Shown here one piece after another: positions 28,989-37,178 of a stretch of DNA of 64,000 nt. The stretch is from the NCBI GenBank assembly GCA_963791325.1, contig CAWBRU010000017.1, positions 69,332 through 133,331 of the forward strand, written 5' to 3'. This DNA is from JBEVJK01 sp963791325. GTDB lineage: Bacteria > Pseudomonadota > Alphaproteobacteria > Rhizobiales > Rhizobiaceae. The position numbers were made by a program, and so were the translations under genes. The notes under the pieces were generated by a model. The model saw only the letters and a program-made list of their open reading frames with translations. It had not been told where the DNA came from and did not search any database. The stretch's first letter is position 1. The number at the start of each line of letters is the position of its first letter.

Positions 28989-29225
28989 ATGGCGCGCTAC
29001 CGATTCGAGATACGACAGCGGGAACAGACCGAGACGCTGTGGATCGAGCTGGCCGACCCCGAGGCCGCGCGCAAGGAAGCGATGACCTCGGCGCGCGAGC
29101 TGCTGATCGATGCAGCCATTGAGGGACACGACCGGCGGGCCTGGGTGACGAGGGTCTTCGACGAGGCGGGCTATACGATCGCCACGGTGACCTTCGCCGA
29201 CCTGCTGGCGAGTCCCGAGAGCTGA
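28989..29225 (+). CDS. DUF6894 family small protein
   Basis: 78 residues. MARYRFEIRQREQTETLWIE at the start, followed by LADPEAARKEAMTSARELL, is the pattern of the short DUF6894 proteins found widely in Hyphomicrobiales. The function is unknown. It is 87 bases after the SDR gene, same strand. The start at 28,989 is chosen over an upstream in-frame GTG/ATG because of the family pattern. Confidence 0.7.
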   Translation: MARYRFEIRQREQTETLWIELADPEAARKEAMTSARELLIDAAIEGHDRRAWVTRVFDEAGYTIATVTFADLLASPES

Positions 29226-29231
29226 GCGGGG

Positions 29232-29501
29232 CTAGCCCTTTCTCGCGCGCGACGGCGCCTTCGGCTTGGCCGCTGCGCCCGTCTTGGTCGGGGCGCTCGT
29301 CTTTGCGGCGGGGGCGGCAGGTGTTGCCTTGGCGCGTCCACGGGCTTTCGGTGCACCGCCCGGCACAGCCGGCGAGGCATCGGTGTTCAGCTCGCGCTCC
29401 GCCTCATTCCAGTGGCGCTTGTCGTGGCCGTGCGGGCGTCCCTCCTTTTCCCAAATCTGGTGGGCCTTTTCACGGATCCGGTTTTCGCGGTCACCTGCCA
29501 T
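29232..29501 (-). CDS. DUF2934 domain protein
   Basis: 89 residues; the ATG at 29,501 follows AGGAGG. The DUF2934 motif IREKAHQIWEKEGRPHGHDKRHW-type block lies in the first 35 residues. The tail is Ala-, Lys- and Pro-rich and disordered. These small rhizobial proteins occur with stress genes; the role is unknown. It converges on the DUF6894 gene with seven bases between the stops. Confidence 0.8.
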   Translation of the reverse strand: MAGDRENRIREKAHQIWEKEGRPHGHDKRHWNEAERELNTDASPAVPGGAPKARGRAKATPAAPAAKTSAPTKTGAAAKPKAPSRARKG

Positions 29502-29678
29502 ATGCGTCCTCCTGTCGGGAAGCCGAGATGTCACTCAAGAAGAATCGCGGCACTCTGTGCACTTGTCCAGAGTGATGCGCAAGATAATCGTTGTGGAGAG
29601 CAGCCTATAAGGTGCAAAACACCGGCGCCTGCGGAAGGATTCACCCTCCATGCAAGCACGGGCGCTATAGATCGCCGA

Positions 29679-29909
29679 TCAGGCGGCGTCCTTGCTCGCC
29701 TGGCGTGCTTCGCGCTGGCGGCGCAAAATCTCGTCGGTGCCGACAAGGTCCTTCTTTGGCTGGCCCGGGATGGCGGTTGAAATCACCGAGATCGGATCGC
29801 TCGCGGGAAAGCTGTCTTCGAGCCCCTGCACGAGCTGCTCTTCAAGGGTCGGACGATCTTCCGCCCGGCCGGCCGTGCGTCGCTTCTTCGTCTTCCTGGG
29901 GGCGTCCAT
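29679..29909 (-). CDS. small hypothetical protein with EDSFPASDP motif
   Basis: 76 residues. A basic start (PRKTKKRRTAGRAEDRPT) leads to a conserved core LVQGLEDSFPASDPISV seen in many short alphaproteobacterial proteins of unknown function, then a charged tail. It belongs to the same cluster of small stress-associated genes. No membrane segment. Confidence 0.65.
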   Translation of the reverse strand: MDAPRKTKKRRTAGRAEDRPTLEEQLVQGLEDSFPASDPISVISTAIPGQPKKDLVGTDEILRRQREARQASKDAA

Positions 29910-30026
29910 TGCCTGGCTCCGTCAACCGGTCAAGTGAAAGGCAACGGCAAGCCTGCCCATAGGTTCCCGGCTGCAGCGGCGACCCTGCCGGCATGCGGCG
30001 GCCATGCCGCCGCACGCTGCCGCAGC

Positions 30027-30146
30027 TCAGACCGGCAGAGCGCCGAACAGCGTGAGCAGCAGGATCACCACTGCCGCGACGACGGCGGCGACCAGCCACC
30101 GCAGGCGCTTCGACGGCGGCCGGGCGTCCCAATTGTATGAACTCAT
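30027..30146 (-). CDS. 39-residue single-pass membrane protein
   Basis: ATG at 30,146, stop TGA at 30,027-30,029. AGAAGG lies about eight bases upstream as a ribosome-binding site. The short polar start (SSYNWDARPPSKRLR) is followed by one hydrophobic helix (WLVAAVVAAVVILLLTLFGA) and ends PV. The basic residues before the helix suggest an N-inside topology. Tiny proteins of this kind often attend stress genes in rhizobia. No function can be given. Confidence 0.55.
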   Translation of the reverse strand: MSSYNWDARPPSKRLRWLVAAVVAAVVILLLTLFGALPV

Positions 30147-30256
30147 CGCACTCACCTTCTCTCGCACACCGCGACGGGCTTGCGCCGCAGTGTCGCATAA
30201 GCTGTCTTCGCGCCGTTCCTTGAGCCAGGATTAATATAATATGGTAAATGCTGTCT

Positions 30257-30289
30257 TACTCACAGGATTACTCATAGGACCCTATGAGT
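30257..30289. promoter_or_regulatory. operator-like inverted and direct repeats upstream of mucR
   Basis: A perfect 9-bp dyad ACTCATAGG / CCTATGAGT (arms 30,270-30,278 and 30,281-30,289, two-base centre) is joined to a direct repeat TTACTCACAGG / TTACTCATAGG (30,257-30,267 and 30,268-30,278). The region is A+T-rich, 59 bases before the mucR start codon. MucR proteins often repress their own genes, so this may be the autoregulatory site. Confidence 0.5.
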
Positions 30290-30347
30290 TTGAGTTGCGC
30301 CGTGGTACATGCGCAGATGTGATCTTCCTTGTTGCCTGGATAGAAGC

Positions 30348-30761
30348 ATGAGCCAGTCACCTGCCCGCATCAACGACGTTTCGGTGGCCGCTGACATCGT
30401 CGCAGCCTATGTCTCCAACAATGCCGTGCCGATCGCGCAGCTATCGAGCCTGATTGCCGAGGTACACAGCGCGCTGCAGGGACTGCGCGGCGAGACCGAG
30501 GCCGAGCCGCCATTGCGGCCGCAGATGCCGGCGGTGCCGATCAAGAAGTCGATTCATCCGGACTATCTGGTATGCCTGGAGGATGGGCGCAAGTTCAAAT
30601 CGCTGAAGCGGCATCTCAGAAGCCGCTATCAGATGAGTCCGGAAGACTACCGGCGCAAATGGAGCCTGCCGCCCGACTATCCGATGGTCGCACCCAACTA
30701 TGCCGCGCGCCGCTCCGAGCTCGCCAAGGGCATGGGTCTGGGCAGCGTCATCAGCCGCTGA
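30348..30761 (+). CDS. mucR: MucR/Ros family transcriptional regulator with incomplete zinc ligand set
   Basis: 137 residues. The Ros/MucR zinc-finger region runs from IHPDYLVCLEDGRKFKSLKR (residues 69-88) to YRRKWSLPPDYPMVAPNYAA. Ros-type ligands would be Cys76, Asp79, His89 and a second His at 93; here 93 is Arg (RHLRSRYQM). Work on Mesorhizobium Ros homologues, as I recall, found that zinc can be dispensable in such domains, so the protein may still fold. MucR proteins silence A+T-rich and horizontally acquired genes and control exopolysaccharide, motility and symbiosis or virulence. Confidence 0.88.
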   Translation: MSQSPARINDVSVAADIVAAYVSNNAVPIAQLSSLIAEVHSALQGLRGETEAEPPLRPQMPAVPIKKSIHPDYLVCLEDGRKFKSLKRHLRSRYQMSPEDYRRKWSLPPDYPMVAPNYAARRSELAKGMGLGSVISR

Positions 30762-30814
30762 GACCGCCCTTGGAGGATCGCCGCCCGCGCCCTTCTAAAA
30801 CTTGAGCCTTTCAG

Positions 30815-30831
30815 TTTAGAATAGTTCTAAG
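30815..30831. promoter_or_regulatory. Irr-type iron control element (ICE box)
   Basis: TTTAGAATAGTTCTAAG has the ICE pattern TTTAGAA-N3-TTCTAAA with one mismatch in the last base. Irr of Hyphomicrobiales binds such sites and controls haem and iron genes. It lies about 280 bases upstream of the imelysin start, at the head of an iron-related operon, which strongly supports the call. A possible -35 (TTGACA, 30,867-30,872) lies downstream of it. Confidence 0.7.
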
Positions 30832-31113
30832 CTATTGATCTCTCGAGGTATTTCAACGGAATTCAGTTGACAGGGCAGGTACTTCCAGGTTTATGAGCGC
30901 TGTGCCCGTCGGGCGCTTCCTTTGATGTCGGGGCCTTGAACCCTTTCGATTGGAGGTCGTCTGCGCCAGGTCGCGACCCCCGGTCCGAGCTGACCGGATC
31001 GCCGCCGAACGGCGCAGGTTCGGCCGCCCCTGGCGGCGGCCAGCTCCACCAATCCTGCCGTCTGGGACGTGTCTTGCGGCCGAAGGCTTTGTCGTCCGTG
31101 GAAGGAGAGAAAT

Positions 31114-32415
31114 ATGAGCCTGGCGTTTTCGCGCACCTCCGGCCGGTTGGCCGCGGTCGCCGCCACCGCCGCCCTGACCGCGGCTGTGTTCGTGCTGCCG
31201 GCCAAGGCGGCCGAGCTCGACGCCAAGGGCGTGCTGACCACCTACGCCGACATCGCGCTCGCCAAGTACCAGGATTCGCTAACCACCGCGCAGGCGCTCG
31301 ACAAGGCTGTCGACGCCCTGATTGCAGCACCCTCGTCGGCCACTTTGGAGGCCGCCCGCGACGCCTGGAAAGCGTCGCGCATCCCCTATCAGCAGACCGA
31401 GGTCTACCGGTTCGGCAACGCCATCGTCGATGACTGGGAAGGCCGCGTCAATTCCTGGCCGCTCGATGAAGGGCTGATCGACTACGTCGCCGCCAGCTAT
31501 GGCACCGAATCGGACGAGAACAGCCTCTACACCGCCAATGTCATCGCCAACACGTCGATCCAGATCAATGGCGAGACCATCGACCTGACGACCATCACGC
31601 CGGAGCTGCTTGCCGGCAAGCTGCAGGAAGCCGGCGGCATCGAGGCCAATGTGGCGACCGGCTATCACGCCATCGAGTTTCTGCTCTGGGGTCAGGACCT
31701 GCACGGCACCGGGCCCGGCGCCGGCGAGCGTCCCGCCACCGACTACGACACCCAGAACTGCACCGGCGGCCATTGCGACCGGCGTGCCGCCTATTTGAAG
31801 GCGGCCAGCGACCTCCTGGTCAGCGACCTGGAAGAAATGGTCGGCAACTGGCGGCCCGACGGCAAGGCGCGCACGACCCTGCTCGACGGCGAGCCCAATG
31901 CCGGCCTTACCGCGATCGTCACCGGCATGGGCTCGCTCTCCTATGGCGAACTTGCCGGGGAGCGGATGAAGCTCGGCCTGCTCCTGCACGATCCCGAGGA
32001 GGAGCATGATTGCTTCTCCGACAACACCCACATCTCGCACCTCTACGACGCGATCGGCATCCGCGCCGCCTATCTCGGCCGCTACAAGCGCCTCGACGGC
32101 GGCGTCGTGGAAGGTCCGTCCCTGCAGGCGATCGTCCGGAAAGCGGACCCGGCTCTCGACCGCGAACTGGCCGGCAAGCTTGACACCACGGTGGCCAAGA
32201 TGGAGGCGATCCAGGCGCGGGCGCTCGCCGGCGAGGCCTACGACCAGCAGATCGCCGAGGGCAACCAGGCCGGCAATGCCACCGTCCAAGCGGCGATCGA
32301 CGCGCTCATCGATCAGACGCGCTCGATCGAGCGCGTGGTCTCCACGCTCAAGCTCGACGCCATCGCCTTCGAAGGCTCCGACAGCCTCGACGCGCCCGAC
32401 AAGGTGTTCCAGTAG
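31114..32415 (+). CDS. imelysin family protein (iron-regulated, IrpA-like)
   Basis: 433 residues; the ATG at 31,114 is preceded by GGAAGGAG. A signal peptide (RLAAVAATAALTAAVFVLPA, cut near AKAAE) indicates a periplasmic protein. The imelysin GxHxxE motif is GYHAIEF (183-189, His185 and Glu188), followed by LLWGQDLHG. Imelysins belong to iron-uptake systems and some bind iron directly. First gene after the Irr box. The second imelysin at 34,927 lacks the His, so the two are probably specialised. Confidence 0.92.
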   Translation: MSLAFSRTSGRLAAVAATAALTAAVFVLPAKAAELDAKGVLTTYADIALAKYQDSLTTAQALDKAVDALIAAPSSATLEAARDAWKASRIPYQQTEVYRFGNAIVDDWEGRVNSWPLDEGLIDYVAASYGTESDENSLYTANVIANTSIQINGETIDLTTITPELLAGKLQEAGGIEANVATGYHAIEFLLWGQDLHGTGPGAGERPATDYDTQNCTGGHCDRRAAYLKAASDLLVSDLEEMVGNWRPDGKARTTLLDGEPNAGLTAIVTGMGSLSYGELAGERMKLGLLLHDPEEEHDCFSDNTHISHLYDAIGIRAAYLGRYKRLDGGVVEGPSLQAIVRKADPALDRELAGKLDTTVAKMEAIQARALAGEAYDQQIAEGNQAGNATVQAAIDALIDQTRSIERVVSTLKLDAIAFEGSDSLDAPDKVFQ

Positions 32416-32568
32416 AAGCTGCCGGCGGTCCGCCGCCGATGCCGCATGGCCGCGATTCCAGAAGAAAGAGCCCGGTTTTGGATCGGGAATTGCCACAGAC
32501 AACGGGTGCATGCGGGTCACCGCCTGGCGGAATGGTGAACCGCGCCGAGAGGCGCGTTTGAGTGTCCC

Positions 32569-32850
32569 ATGCTGATCTGCCACTGCAACGTCATCACCGA
32601 AAAGGAGATCGAAGAGACGATCGCGCAGCTCCTCGACAAGGACCCCTGGACCTTGATCGTGCCGGCGAAAGTCTATCACGCGCTGCACAAGCGTGGCCGC
32701 TGTTGCGGCTGCTTCCCAAATGTGGTCGAAACGATCATCCGGGTGACCGAGCACTACCACACCCGCAGGCAAACCGGCGGCGGTGACATCGTTTCACACC
32801 TCGACCGGGTCCGCGGGCTACGGGTTCAATACGGGAGCAGAGCAGGATGA
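32569..32850 (+). CDS. bfd: bacterioferritin-associated ferredoxin, (2Fe-2S)-binding
   Basis: 93 residues. The BFD-type cluster ligands are Cys4, Cys6, Cys45 and Cys48 (ICHC and RCCGCF). Bfd gives electrons to bacterioferritin to release stored iron. The last 25 residues go beyond the usual length of about 65 and are basic. The ATGA overlap with bfr (32,847-32,850) couples the two proteins. A 153-base gap follows the imelysin gene. Confidence 0.9.
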   Translation: MLICHCNVITEKEIEETIAQLLDKDPWTLIVPAKVYHALHKRGRCCGCFPNVVETIIRVTEHYHTRRQTGGGDIVSHLDRVRGLRVQYGSRAG

Positions 32851-33332
32851 AAGGCGAAATTCAGGTCATCGAGCGGCTTAATGAAGCGCTGTTCCTAGAA
32901 CTCGGGGCCGTGAACCAGTATTGGCTGCACTATCGCCTGCTCGAAGACTGGGGCTATTTCAAGCTAGCGAAGAAAGAGCGCAAGGAGTTGATTGAAGAAA
33001 TGCACCATGCCGACAAGATAGTGGAACGGATCATCTTTCTGGAGGGGCACCCGAACCTTCAGACGGTGGCGCCGCTGCGCATCGGACAGTCGGTGCGGGA
33101 GGTGCTCGAATCCGATCTGGCCGGCGAATATGACGCCCGCACCTCGTACAAGAAGTCACGCGAGATCTGCCAAGGCCTCGGCGACTATGTCACCATGAAG
33201 CTGTTCGAAGATCTGCTCAAGGACGAGGAGGGCCATATCGACTTCCTCGAGACCCAACTCGACCTGCTCGACGCAATCGGCGAGGAGCGCTATGGGCAGC
33301 TGAACGCCGAGCCTGCCAACAAGGCGGACTAG
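32847..33332 (+). CDS. bfr: bacterioferritin
   Basis: 161 residues, the full family length. All ferroxidase ligands are at their standard positions: Glu18, Glu51, His54, Glu94, Glu127, His130. The haem ligand Met52 is present as well. The 24-subunit shell oxidises and stores iron. Coupled to bfd by a four-base overlap and followed after eight bases by the di-haem oxidoreductase gene. Placing bfd-bfr inside an imelysin operon ties iron storage to the uptake module. Confidence 0.97.
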   Translation: MKGEIQVIERLNEALFLELGAVNQYWLHYRLLEDWGYFKLAKKERKELIEEMHHADKIVERIIFLEGHPNLQTVAPLRIGQSVREVLESDLAGEYDARTSYKKSREICQGLGDYVTMKLFEDLLKDEEGHIDFLETQLDLLDAIGEERYGQLNAEPANKAD

Positions 33333-33340
33333 GATGACGG

Positions 33341-34927
33341 ATGCGGCGCGCCCTTGAACCGACGCGCCGCTCGTCGCCTACCCATGCAGCCGGCCGGCAT
33401 CCGGCCCGACTGCTCCTGAGCTCGCTGCTCGGTCTCGGGGCGGTCGTCGGCCTTGCCGCGGCAGACGCGCTGCCCGGATCCCTGGAGCCGGCGCGCAGCG
33501 ATCTCTCCGAGCAGGATCTCGCGCGCGTCCGGTCCGTTACCCGCCCGGCCGAGGATTTCTCCCGGCCGGAGCCGTTCGAGGCTTCCCAGGGCGGCGCTGC
33601 CACGTCGCGCAAGCGCCCCGACCGGAACGCCTTCTCGCAAGCTTCCGCCAATCTGAGTTTCGCGGAACGGGGCACGTTCCAGCTGGGCAATGCGCTGTTC
33701 AGGAAGAACTGGGTCTCCGCACCGTCCTCGACCCAGGCCTCCGACGGGCTCGGCCCGCTGTTCAATGCCCGCGCCTGCCAGGGCTGCCATCTGAAGGACG
33801 GCCGCGGACACCCGCCGGAAGGCGGAGCCGACGCCACCTCGATGTTCCTCAGGCTCGCGCGCCAGGCCGCGACGGACGCGGAGAGGGTCGCCATTGCCGG
33901 AAAGGCGGTGCTCAACTTCCCCGACCCGGTCTACGGCGCCCAACTGCAGGATCTTGCCGTGCCGGGCATCTCGGCCGAGGGCACGATGGGCATCTCCTAC
34001 CACGAGGTCCCGGTCACGCTCGGCGATGGCTCGGTCGCGATGCTGCGCCGGCCGAGCTACCGGGTGGACCGGCTGGCCTCCGGTCCGCTCGACCCGCGCA
34101 CGACGCTGTCGCCGCGGATCGCACCGCCGATGATCGGGCTCGGCCTCATCGAAGACATCGATGCCGCCGACATCCTGGCCCATGCCGACCCGGATGACCG
34201 CGACGGCGACGGCCTCTCCGGCAAGGCCTCGGTGGTGCGCGACTCCGGCACGGGCGACCTGGCGCTCGGCCGCTTCGGCTGGAAGGCCTCAGCCGCCACC
34301 GTCCGCCAGCAGTCGGCGGAAGCGTTCGCCAATGACCTCGGCATCTCGACGCCGGAGGTGAACAAACCCTGGGGCGATTGTACCGCGGCGGAAGCCGCCT
34401 GCCTCGCGCTGCCGGTCGGGGTTCAAAAGCGCCTCGGCGACAGCGAGGCGCCGCCCCCGGTCATGGATCTCGTGACCTTCTATTCCGAGAACCTGGCGGT
34501 GCCGGCACGCCGCGATGTCGGCGACCCGGATGTGCTTGCCGGCAAAGCGCATTTTTACGCGCTCGGCTGCATCTCCTGTCACACGCCGAAATTCGTCACC
34601 CGCCGCGACACCCCGAACAAGGCGCAGTCGTTCCAGCTGATCTGGCCCTATTCCGACTTTCTGCTGCACGACATGGGCGCCGGCCTGGCCGATGGCCAGC
34701 AGGTCGGCGACGCTTCCGGCACGGAGTGGCGCACGCCGCCGCTGTGGGGGATCGGCCTTACCCGTCAGGTCAGCGGCCACACCTTCTTCCTGCACGACGG
34801 CCGCGCGCGCAACCTGACCGAGGCGATCCTTTGGCATGGCGGCGAGGCCGAGCGGGCCCGCGCCGGCTTTGCCGCGCTCCCCGCCGCAGACCGCGCGCAG
34901 CTGATCCGCTTTCTGGAGTTGCTGTGA
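33341..34927 (+). CDS. di-haem oxidoreductase (putative thiol oxidoreductase, DHOR family)
   Basis: 528 residues. A basic N-terminus and one hydrophobic segment (LLLSSLLGLGAVVGLAAADA, about 24-43) direct it to the periplasm. Two c-type haem sites CQGCH (146-150) and CISCH (410-414) are separated by about 260 residues, as in the DHOR family related to di-haem peroxidases. Near the C-terminus is a conserved LFFLHDGRARNLTEAILWHG-like block (FFLHDGRARNLTEAILWH). Found between imelysin genes in many proteobacteria, probably oxidising or transferring electrons during iron uptake. Confidence 0.9.
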   Translation: MRRALEPTRRSSPTHAAGRHPARLLLSSLLGLGAVVGLAAADALPGSLEPARSDLSEQDLARVRSVTRPAEDFSRPEPFEASQGGAATSRKRPDRNAFSQASANLSFAERGTFQLGNALFRKNWVSAPSSTQASDGLGPLFNARACQGCHLKDGRGHPPEGGADATSMFLRLARQAATDAERVAIAGKAVLNFPDPVYGAQLQDLAVPGISAEGTMGISYHEVPVTLGDGSVAMLRRPSYRVDRLASGPLDPRTTLSPRIAPPMIGLGLIEDIDAADILAHADPDDRDGDGLSGKASVVRDSGTGDLALGRFGWKASAATVRQQSAEAFANDLGISTPEVNKPWGDCTAAEAACLALPVGVQKRLGDSEAPPPVMDLVTFYSENLAVPARRDVGDPDVLAGKAHFYALGCISCHTPKFVTRRDTPNKAQSFQLIWPYSDFLLHDMGAGLADGQQVGDASGTEWRTPPLWGIGLTRQVSGHTFFLHDGRARNLTEAILWHGGEAERARAGFAALPAADRAQLIRFLELL

Positions 34928-36009
34928 TGAAGCTTGCCTTTGCCTTCGCCTGCGGATTTGCGCTGTGCGCCGGCCTGCCGGCCCGCGCGGCAGAGGCGGC
35001 CGCCTCCCCTGGCGTGGTGGAGAAAGCCATCGACGGCTTCATCCGGCCGGGCTACGCCGCGTTTCGCGACAAGACCGGGGCCCTGGCCGGAGCTGCTGCC
35101 GCACTTTGCAAGTCGCCCTCGGCCGATGCTCTGGCCGCCGCGCGGCAGGACTTCGCCGCCACGGTCGACGCCTGGAGCGCCGTCGAGGTCATCCGCTTCG
35201 GCCCGGTTAGCGACGACAATCGCCTCGACCGGGTGCTCTACTGGCCGGACCGCAAGGGTGCGGGGCTGCGCCAGGTTCAGGCCGTGCTCGCCGCTGCCGA
35301 TCCCGCCGCCACCGATCCGGCCAAGCTGGCCGGCAAGAGCGTTGCCGTGCAAGGCCTGGGGGCGCTCGAATTCGTGCTCTACGGCAAGGATGCGGAGACG
35401 CTGACCGGCCGGCAAGGCGCCTTTCGCTGCCGCTACGGCGCCGCCATCGCTGCCAATCTCGACGGCATCGCGGCCGCCTTGGTCGCCGCTTGGGCCAAGC
35501 CGGACGGCTTTGCCGCCGCATGGGCCGCCCCCGGACCAGCCGATCCGCTTTATCGCGACGATGACGAAGCGCTGACCGAACTGGTCGATGTTTTCATCAA
35601 CGGTCTCGAATTGATCCGCGACCAGCGGCTGGGCGGGTTCCTGGCCAAGGCAGGGGCCAAGGAAGACCGGCCGAAGCAGGCACTGTTTTGGCGCTCGGGC
35701 CTGACGCAGAGGGCGCTCGCCGCCAACATCGCCGGGCTCAGAACGCTGCTTAGCGCTTCCGCCTTTGCCGAAGCCCTGCCGGCGGACGACCGCTGGCTGG
35801 TCCAATCGGCCGACGCCCAGCTCGGCAATGCCGTGGCGACCGTCGCTGGGGTGCCCGGCAGCATCGCCGAGGCACTGGCCGATCCGGCCCGGCGCGAACG
35901 GCTGGTCGCGTTCCAGGCCATCACCTCCAGCCTGTCCAACCTGTTCGGCACGCGGGTGACCGGCGCGCTCGGCCTGAGCGCCGGGTTTTCCTCGCTCGAC
36001 GGAGACTGA
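34927..36009 (+). CDS. second imelysin-like protein
   Basis: 360 residues. The start shares one base with the previous stop (TGATG). The signal peptide is KLAFAFACGFALCAGLPARA. The imelysin fold is shown by FGPVSDDNRLDRVLYWPDRK, QGLGALEFVLYGKD and FINGLELIRDQRLGGFL. Position two of the GxHxxE motif is Gly (GLGALEF), so the His is missing, as is typical for the second imelysin in this operon type. Periplasmic, possibly a partner of the first imelysin or the di-haem protein. Confidence 0.88.
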   Translation: MKLAFAFACGFALCAGLPARAAEAAASPGVVEKAIDGFIRPGYAAFRDKTGALAGAAAALCKSPSADALAAARQDFAATVDAWSAVEVIRFGPVSDDNRLDRVLYWPDRKGAGLRQVQAVLAAADPAATDPAKLAGKSVAVQGLGALEFVLYGKDAETLTGRQGAFRCRYGAAIAANLDGIAAALVAAWAKPDGFAAAWAAPGPADPLYRDDDEALTELVDVFINGLELIRDQRLGGFLAKAGAKEDRPKQALFWRSGLTQRALAANIAGLRTLLSASAFAEALPADDRWLVQSADAQLGNAVATVAGVPGSIAEALADPARRERLVAFQAITSSLSNLFGTRVTGALGLSAGFSSLDGD

Positions 36010-36011
36010 CG

Positions 36012-37115
36012 ATGCCGCTCCTCGACAGACGCCGGTTTTTGAAGGCCGCCGGCGCCGGCTTCGCCGTATCCCTGTCGCCCGCCGCGCAGGCCGCCGTCGA
36101 ACAGGCCGATGCTGTCTTCGCCACGGCATATCAGCGCCGTGACGGCGCCTATGGTGTCGGCGTGCTGTCCGAGGCCGGTGAGCTCCTGTTCTCGACGGAG
36201 CTGCCAGACCGCGGCCATGACGTCACGTTCGACCCGCGCTCGCGGCGCTCGGTGGTGTTTGCGCGCCGCCCGGGCACCTTCGCGGTTGTGTTCGACCACG
36301 GCGGCGGCCAGTTGCCGCTGACGCTGACCAGTCCGGAGGGCCGCCATTTCTTCGGCCACGGGCTGTTCTCGCCGGATGGCAAGCTGCTTTATGCAACCGA
36401 GAACGACTACGACAAGGCGGCGGGCCTCATCGGTGTCTATGACGCCACCGACCGTTTTCGCCGCATCGGCGAGTTCCCGACGCACGGGATGGACCCGCAC
36501 GAAGTCATCCTGATGCCGGACGGCAAAACCCTGGCGATCGCCAATGGCGGCATCGAGACCCACCCCGACTTCGGCCGCTCGAAACTCAACGTCGCCACGA
36601 TGAAGCCATCGCTGGTCTTCGTCGACCGGCTGACCGGGTCGCTGCTGGAAGAGCACGTGCTGGCGCCCGCTTTGCACCAGCTGTCGATCCGGCACATGGC
36701 GCTCGACGGGGGCGGGGACGTGTGGTTCGGCTGCCAGTTCGAAGGGCCGCCCGAAACCTGGCCGCCGCTCGTCGGCCGGGTGCGCCGGGGGGAAGAGCTT
36801 CAGCTCATCGACATGCCCGAGGATGCGCTGACGGGATTGCGCAACTATGTCGGCTCGGTGGCCGCCAATCCGGACGCCGGCACCGTGGCCGTGTCCTCGC
36901 CGCAGGGCAACAGCCTGGTCGTGCTCGACGCGGCGAGCGCCAGGGTGGTGGAGGCCAAGGCCTTGAAGGAGGTGTGCGGGCTGGCGCCCGACACCGGCGC
37001 CTTCGTCGCTTCGACCGGAACCGGCGTATTCGTCGACCCGACCGGCGGCCGCCACGTCGTAGCGGACTATGTCTGGGACAACCACCTGCGGCGGCTAGGG
37101 AAATCAATGGCTTAG
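36012..37115 (+). CDS. DUF1513 family beta-propeller protein, Tat-exported
   Basis: 367 residues. The start RRRFLKAAGAGFAVSLSP carries a twin-arginine signal. Beta-propeller repeats such as HDVTFDPRSRRSVVFARRP, GHGLFSPDGKLLYATENDYD and MDPHEVILMPDGKTLAIANG are typical of DUF1513, the last gene of imelysin operons. It probably works in the periplasm with the di-haem protein. The normal family end WDNHL is followed by only RRLGKSMA; the island integrase begins 63 bases on, so the last codons may stem from the integration site. Confidence 0.88.
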   Translation: MPLLDRRRFLKAAGAGFAVSLSPAAQAAVEQADAVFATAYQRRDGAYGVGVLSEAGELLFSTELPDRGHDVTFDPRSRRSVVFARRPGTFAVVFDHGGGQLPLTLTSPEGRHFFGHGLFSPDGKLLYATENDYDKAAGLIGVYDATDRFRRIGEFPTHGMDPHEVILMPDGKTLAIANGGIETHPDFGRSKLNVATMKPSLVFVDRLTGSLLEEHVLAPALHQLSIRHMALDGGGDVWFGCQFEGPPETWPPLVGRVRRGEELQLIDMPEDALTGLRNYVGSVAANPDAGTVAVSSPQGNSLVVLDAASARVVEAKALKEVCGLAPDTGAFVASTGTGVFVDPTGGRHVVADYVWDNHLRRLGKSMA

Positions 37116-37178
37116 CTGGATTCAAGCCTCTGATATCACAGATCTTCTTGGCATTGCGCATTAGATAAACGATATTAT

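Noticed and set aside
30867..30895. TTGACA with a TATGAG-like box as the promoter of the iron operon
   Set aside because: Spacing is about 19 bases and the -10 match is weak; noted only as a possible -35 in the Irr box entry.
33217..33915. Minus-strand frames opposite the di-haem gene
   Set aside because: Shadows of a plus-strand gene with two CxxCH motifs.
37116..37178. GGATTCAAGCCTC resembling the T-arm of a tRNA at the integration site
   Set aside because: No acceptor or anticodon arms can be folded around it, so it is not a tRNA gene or clear fragment.
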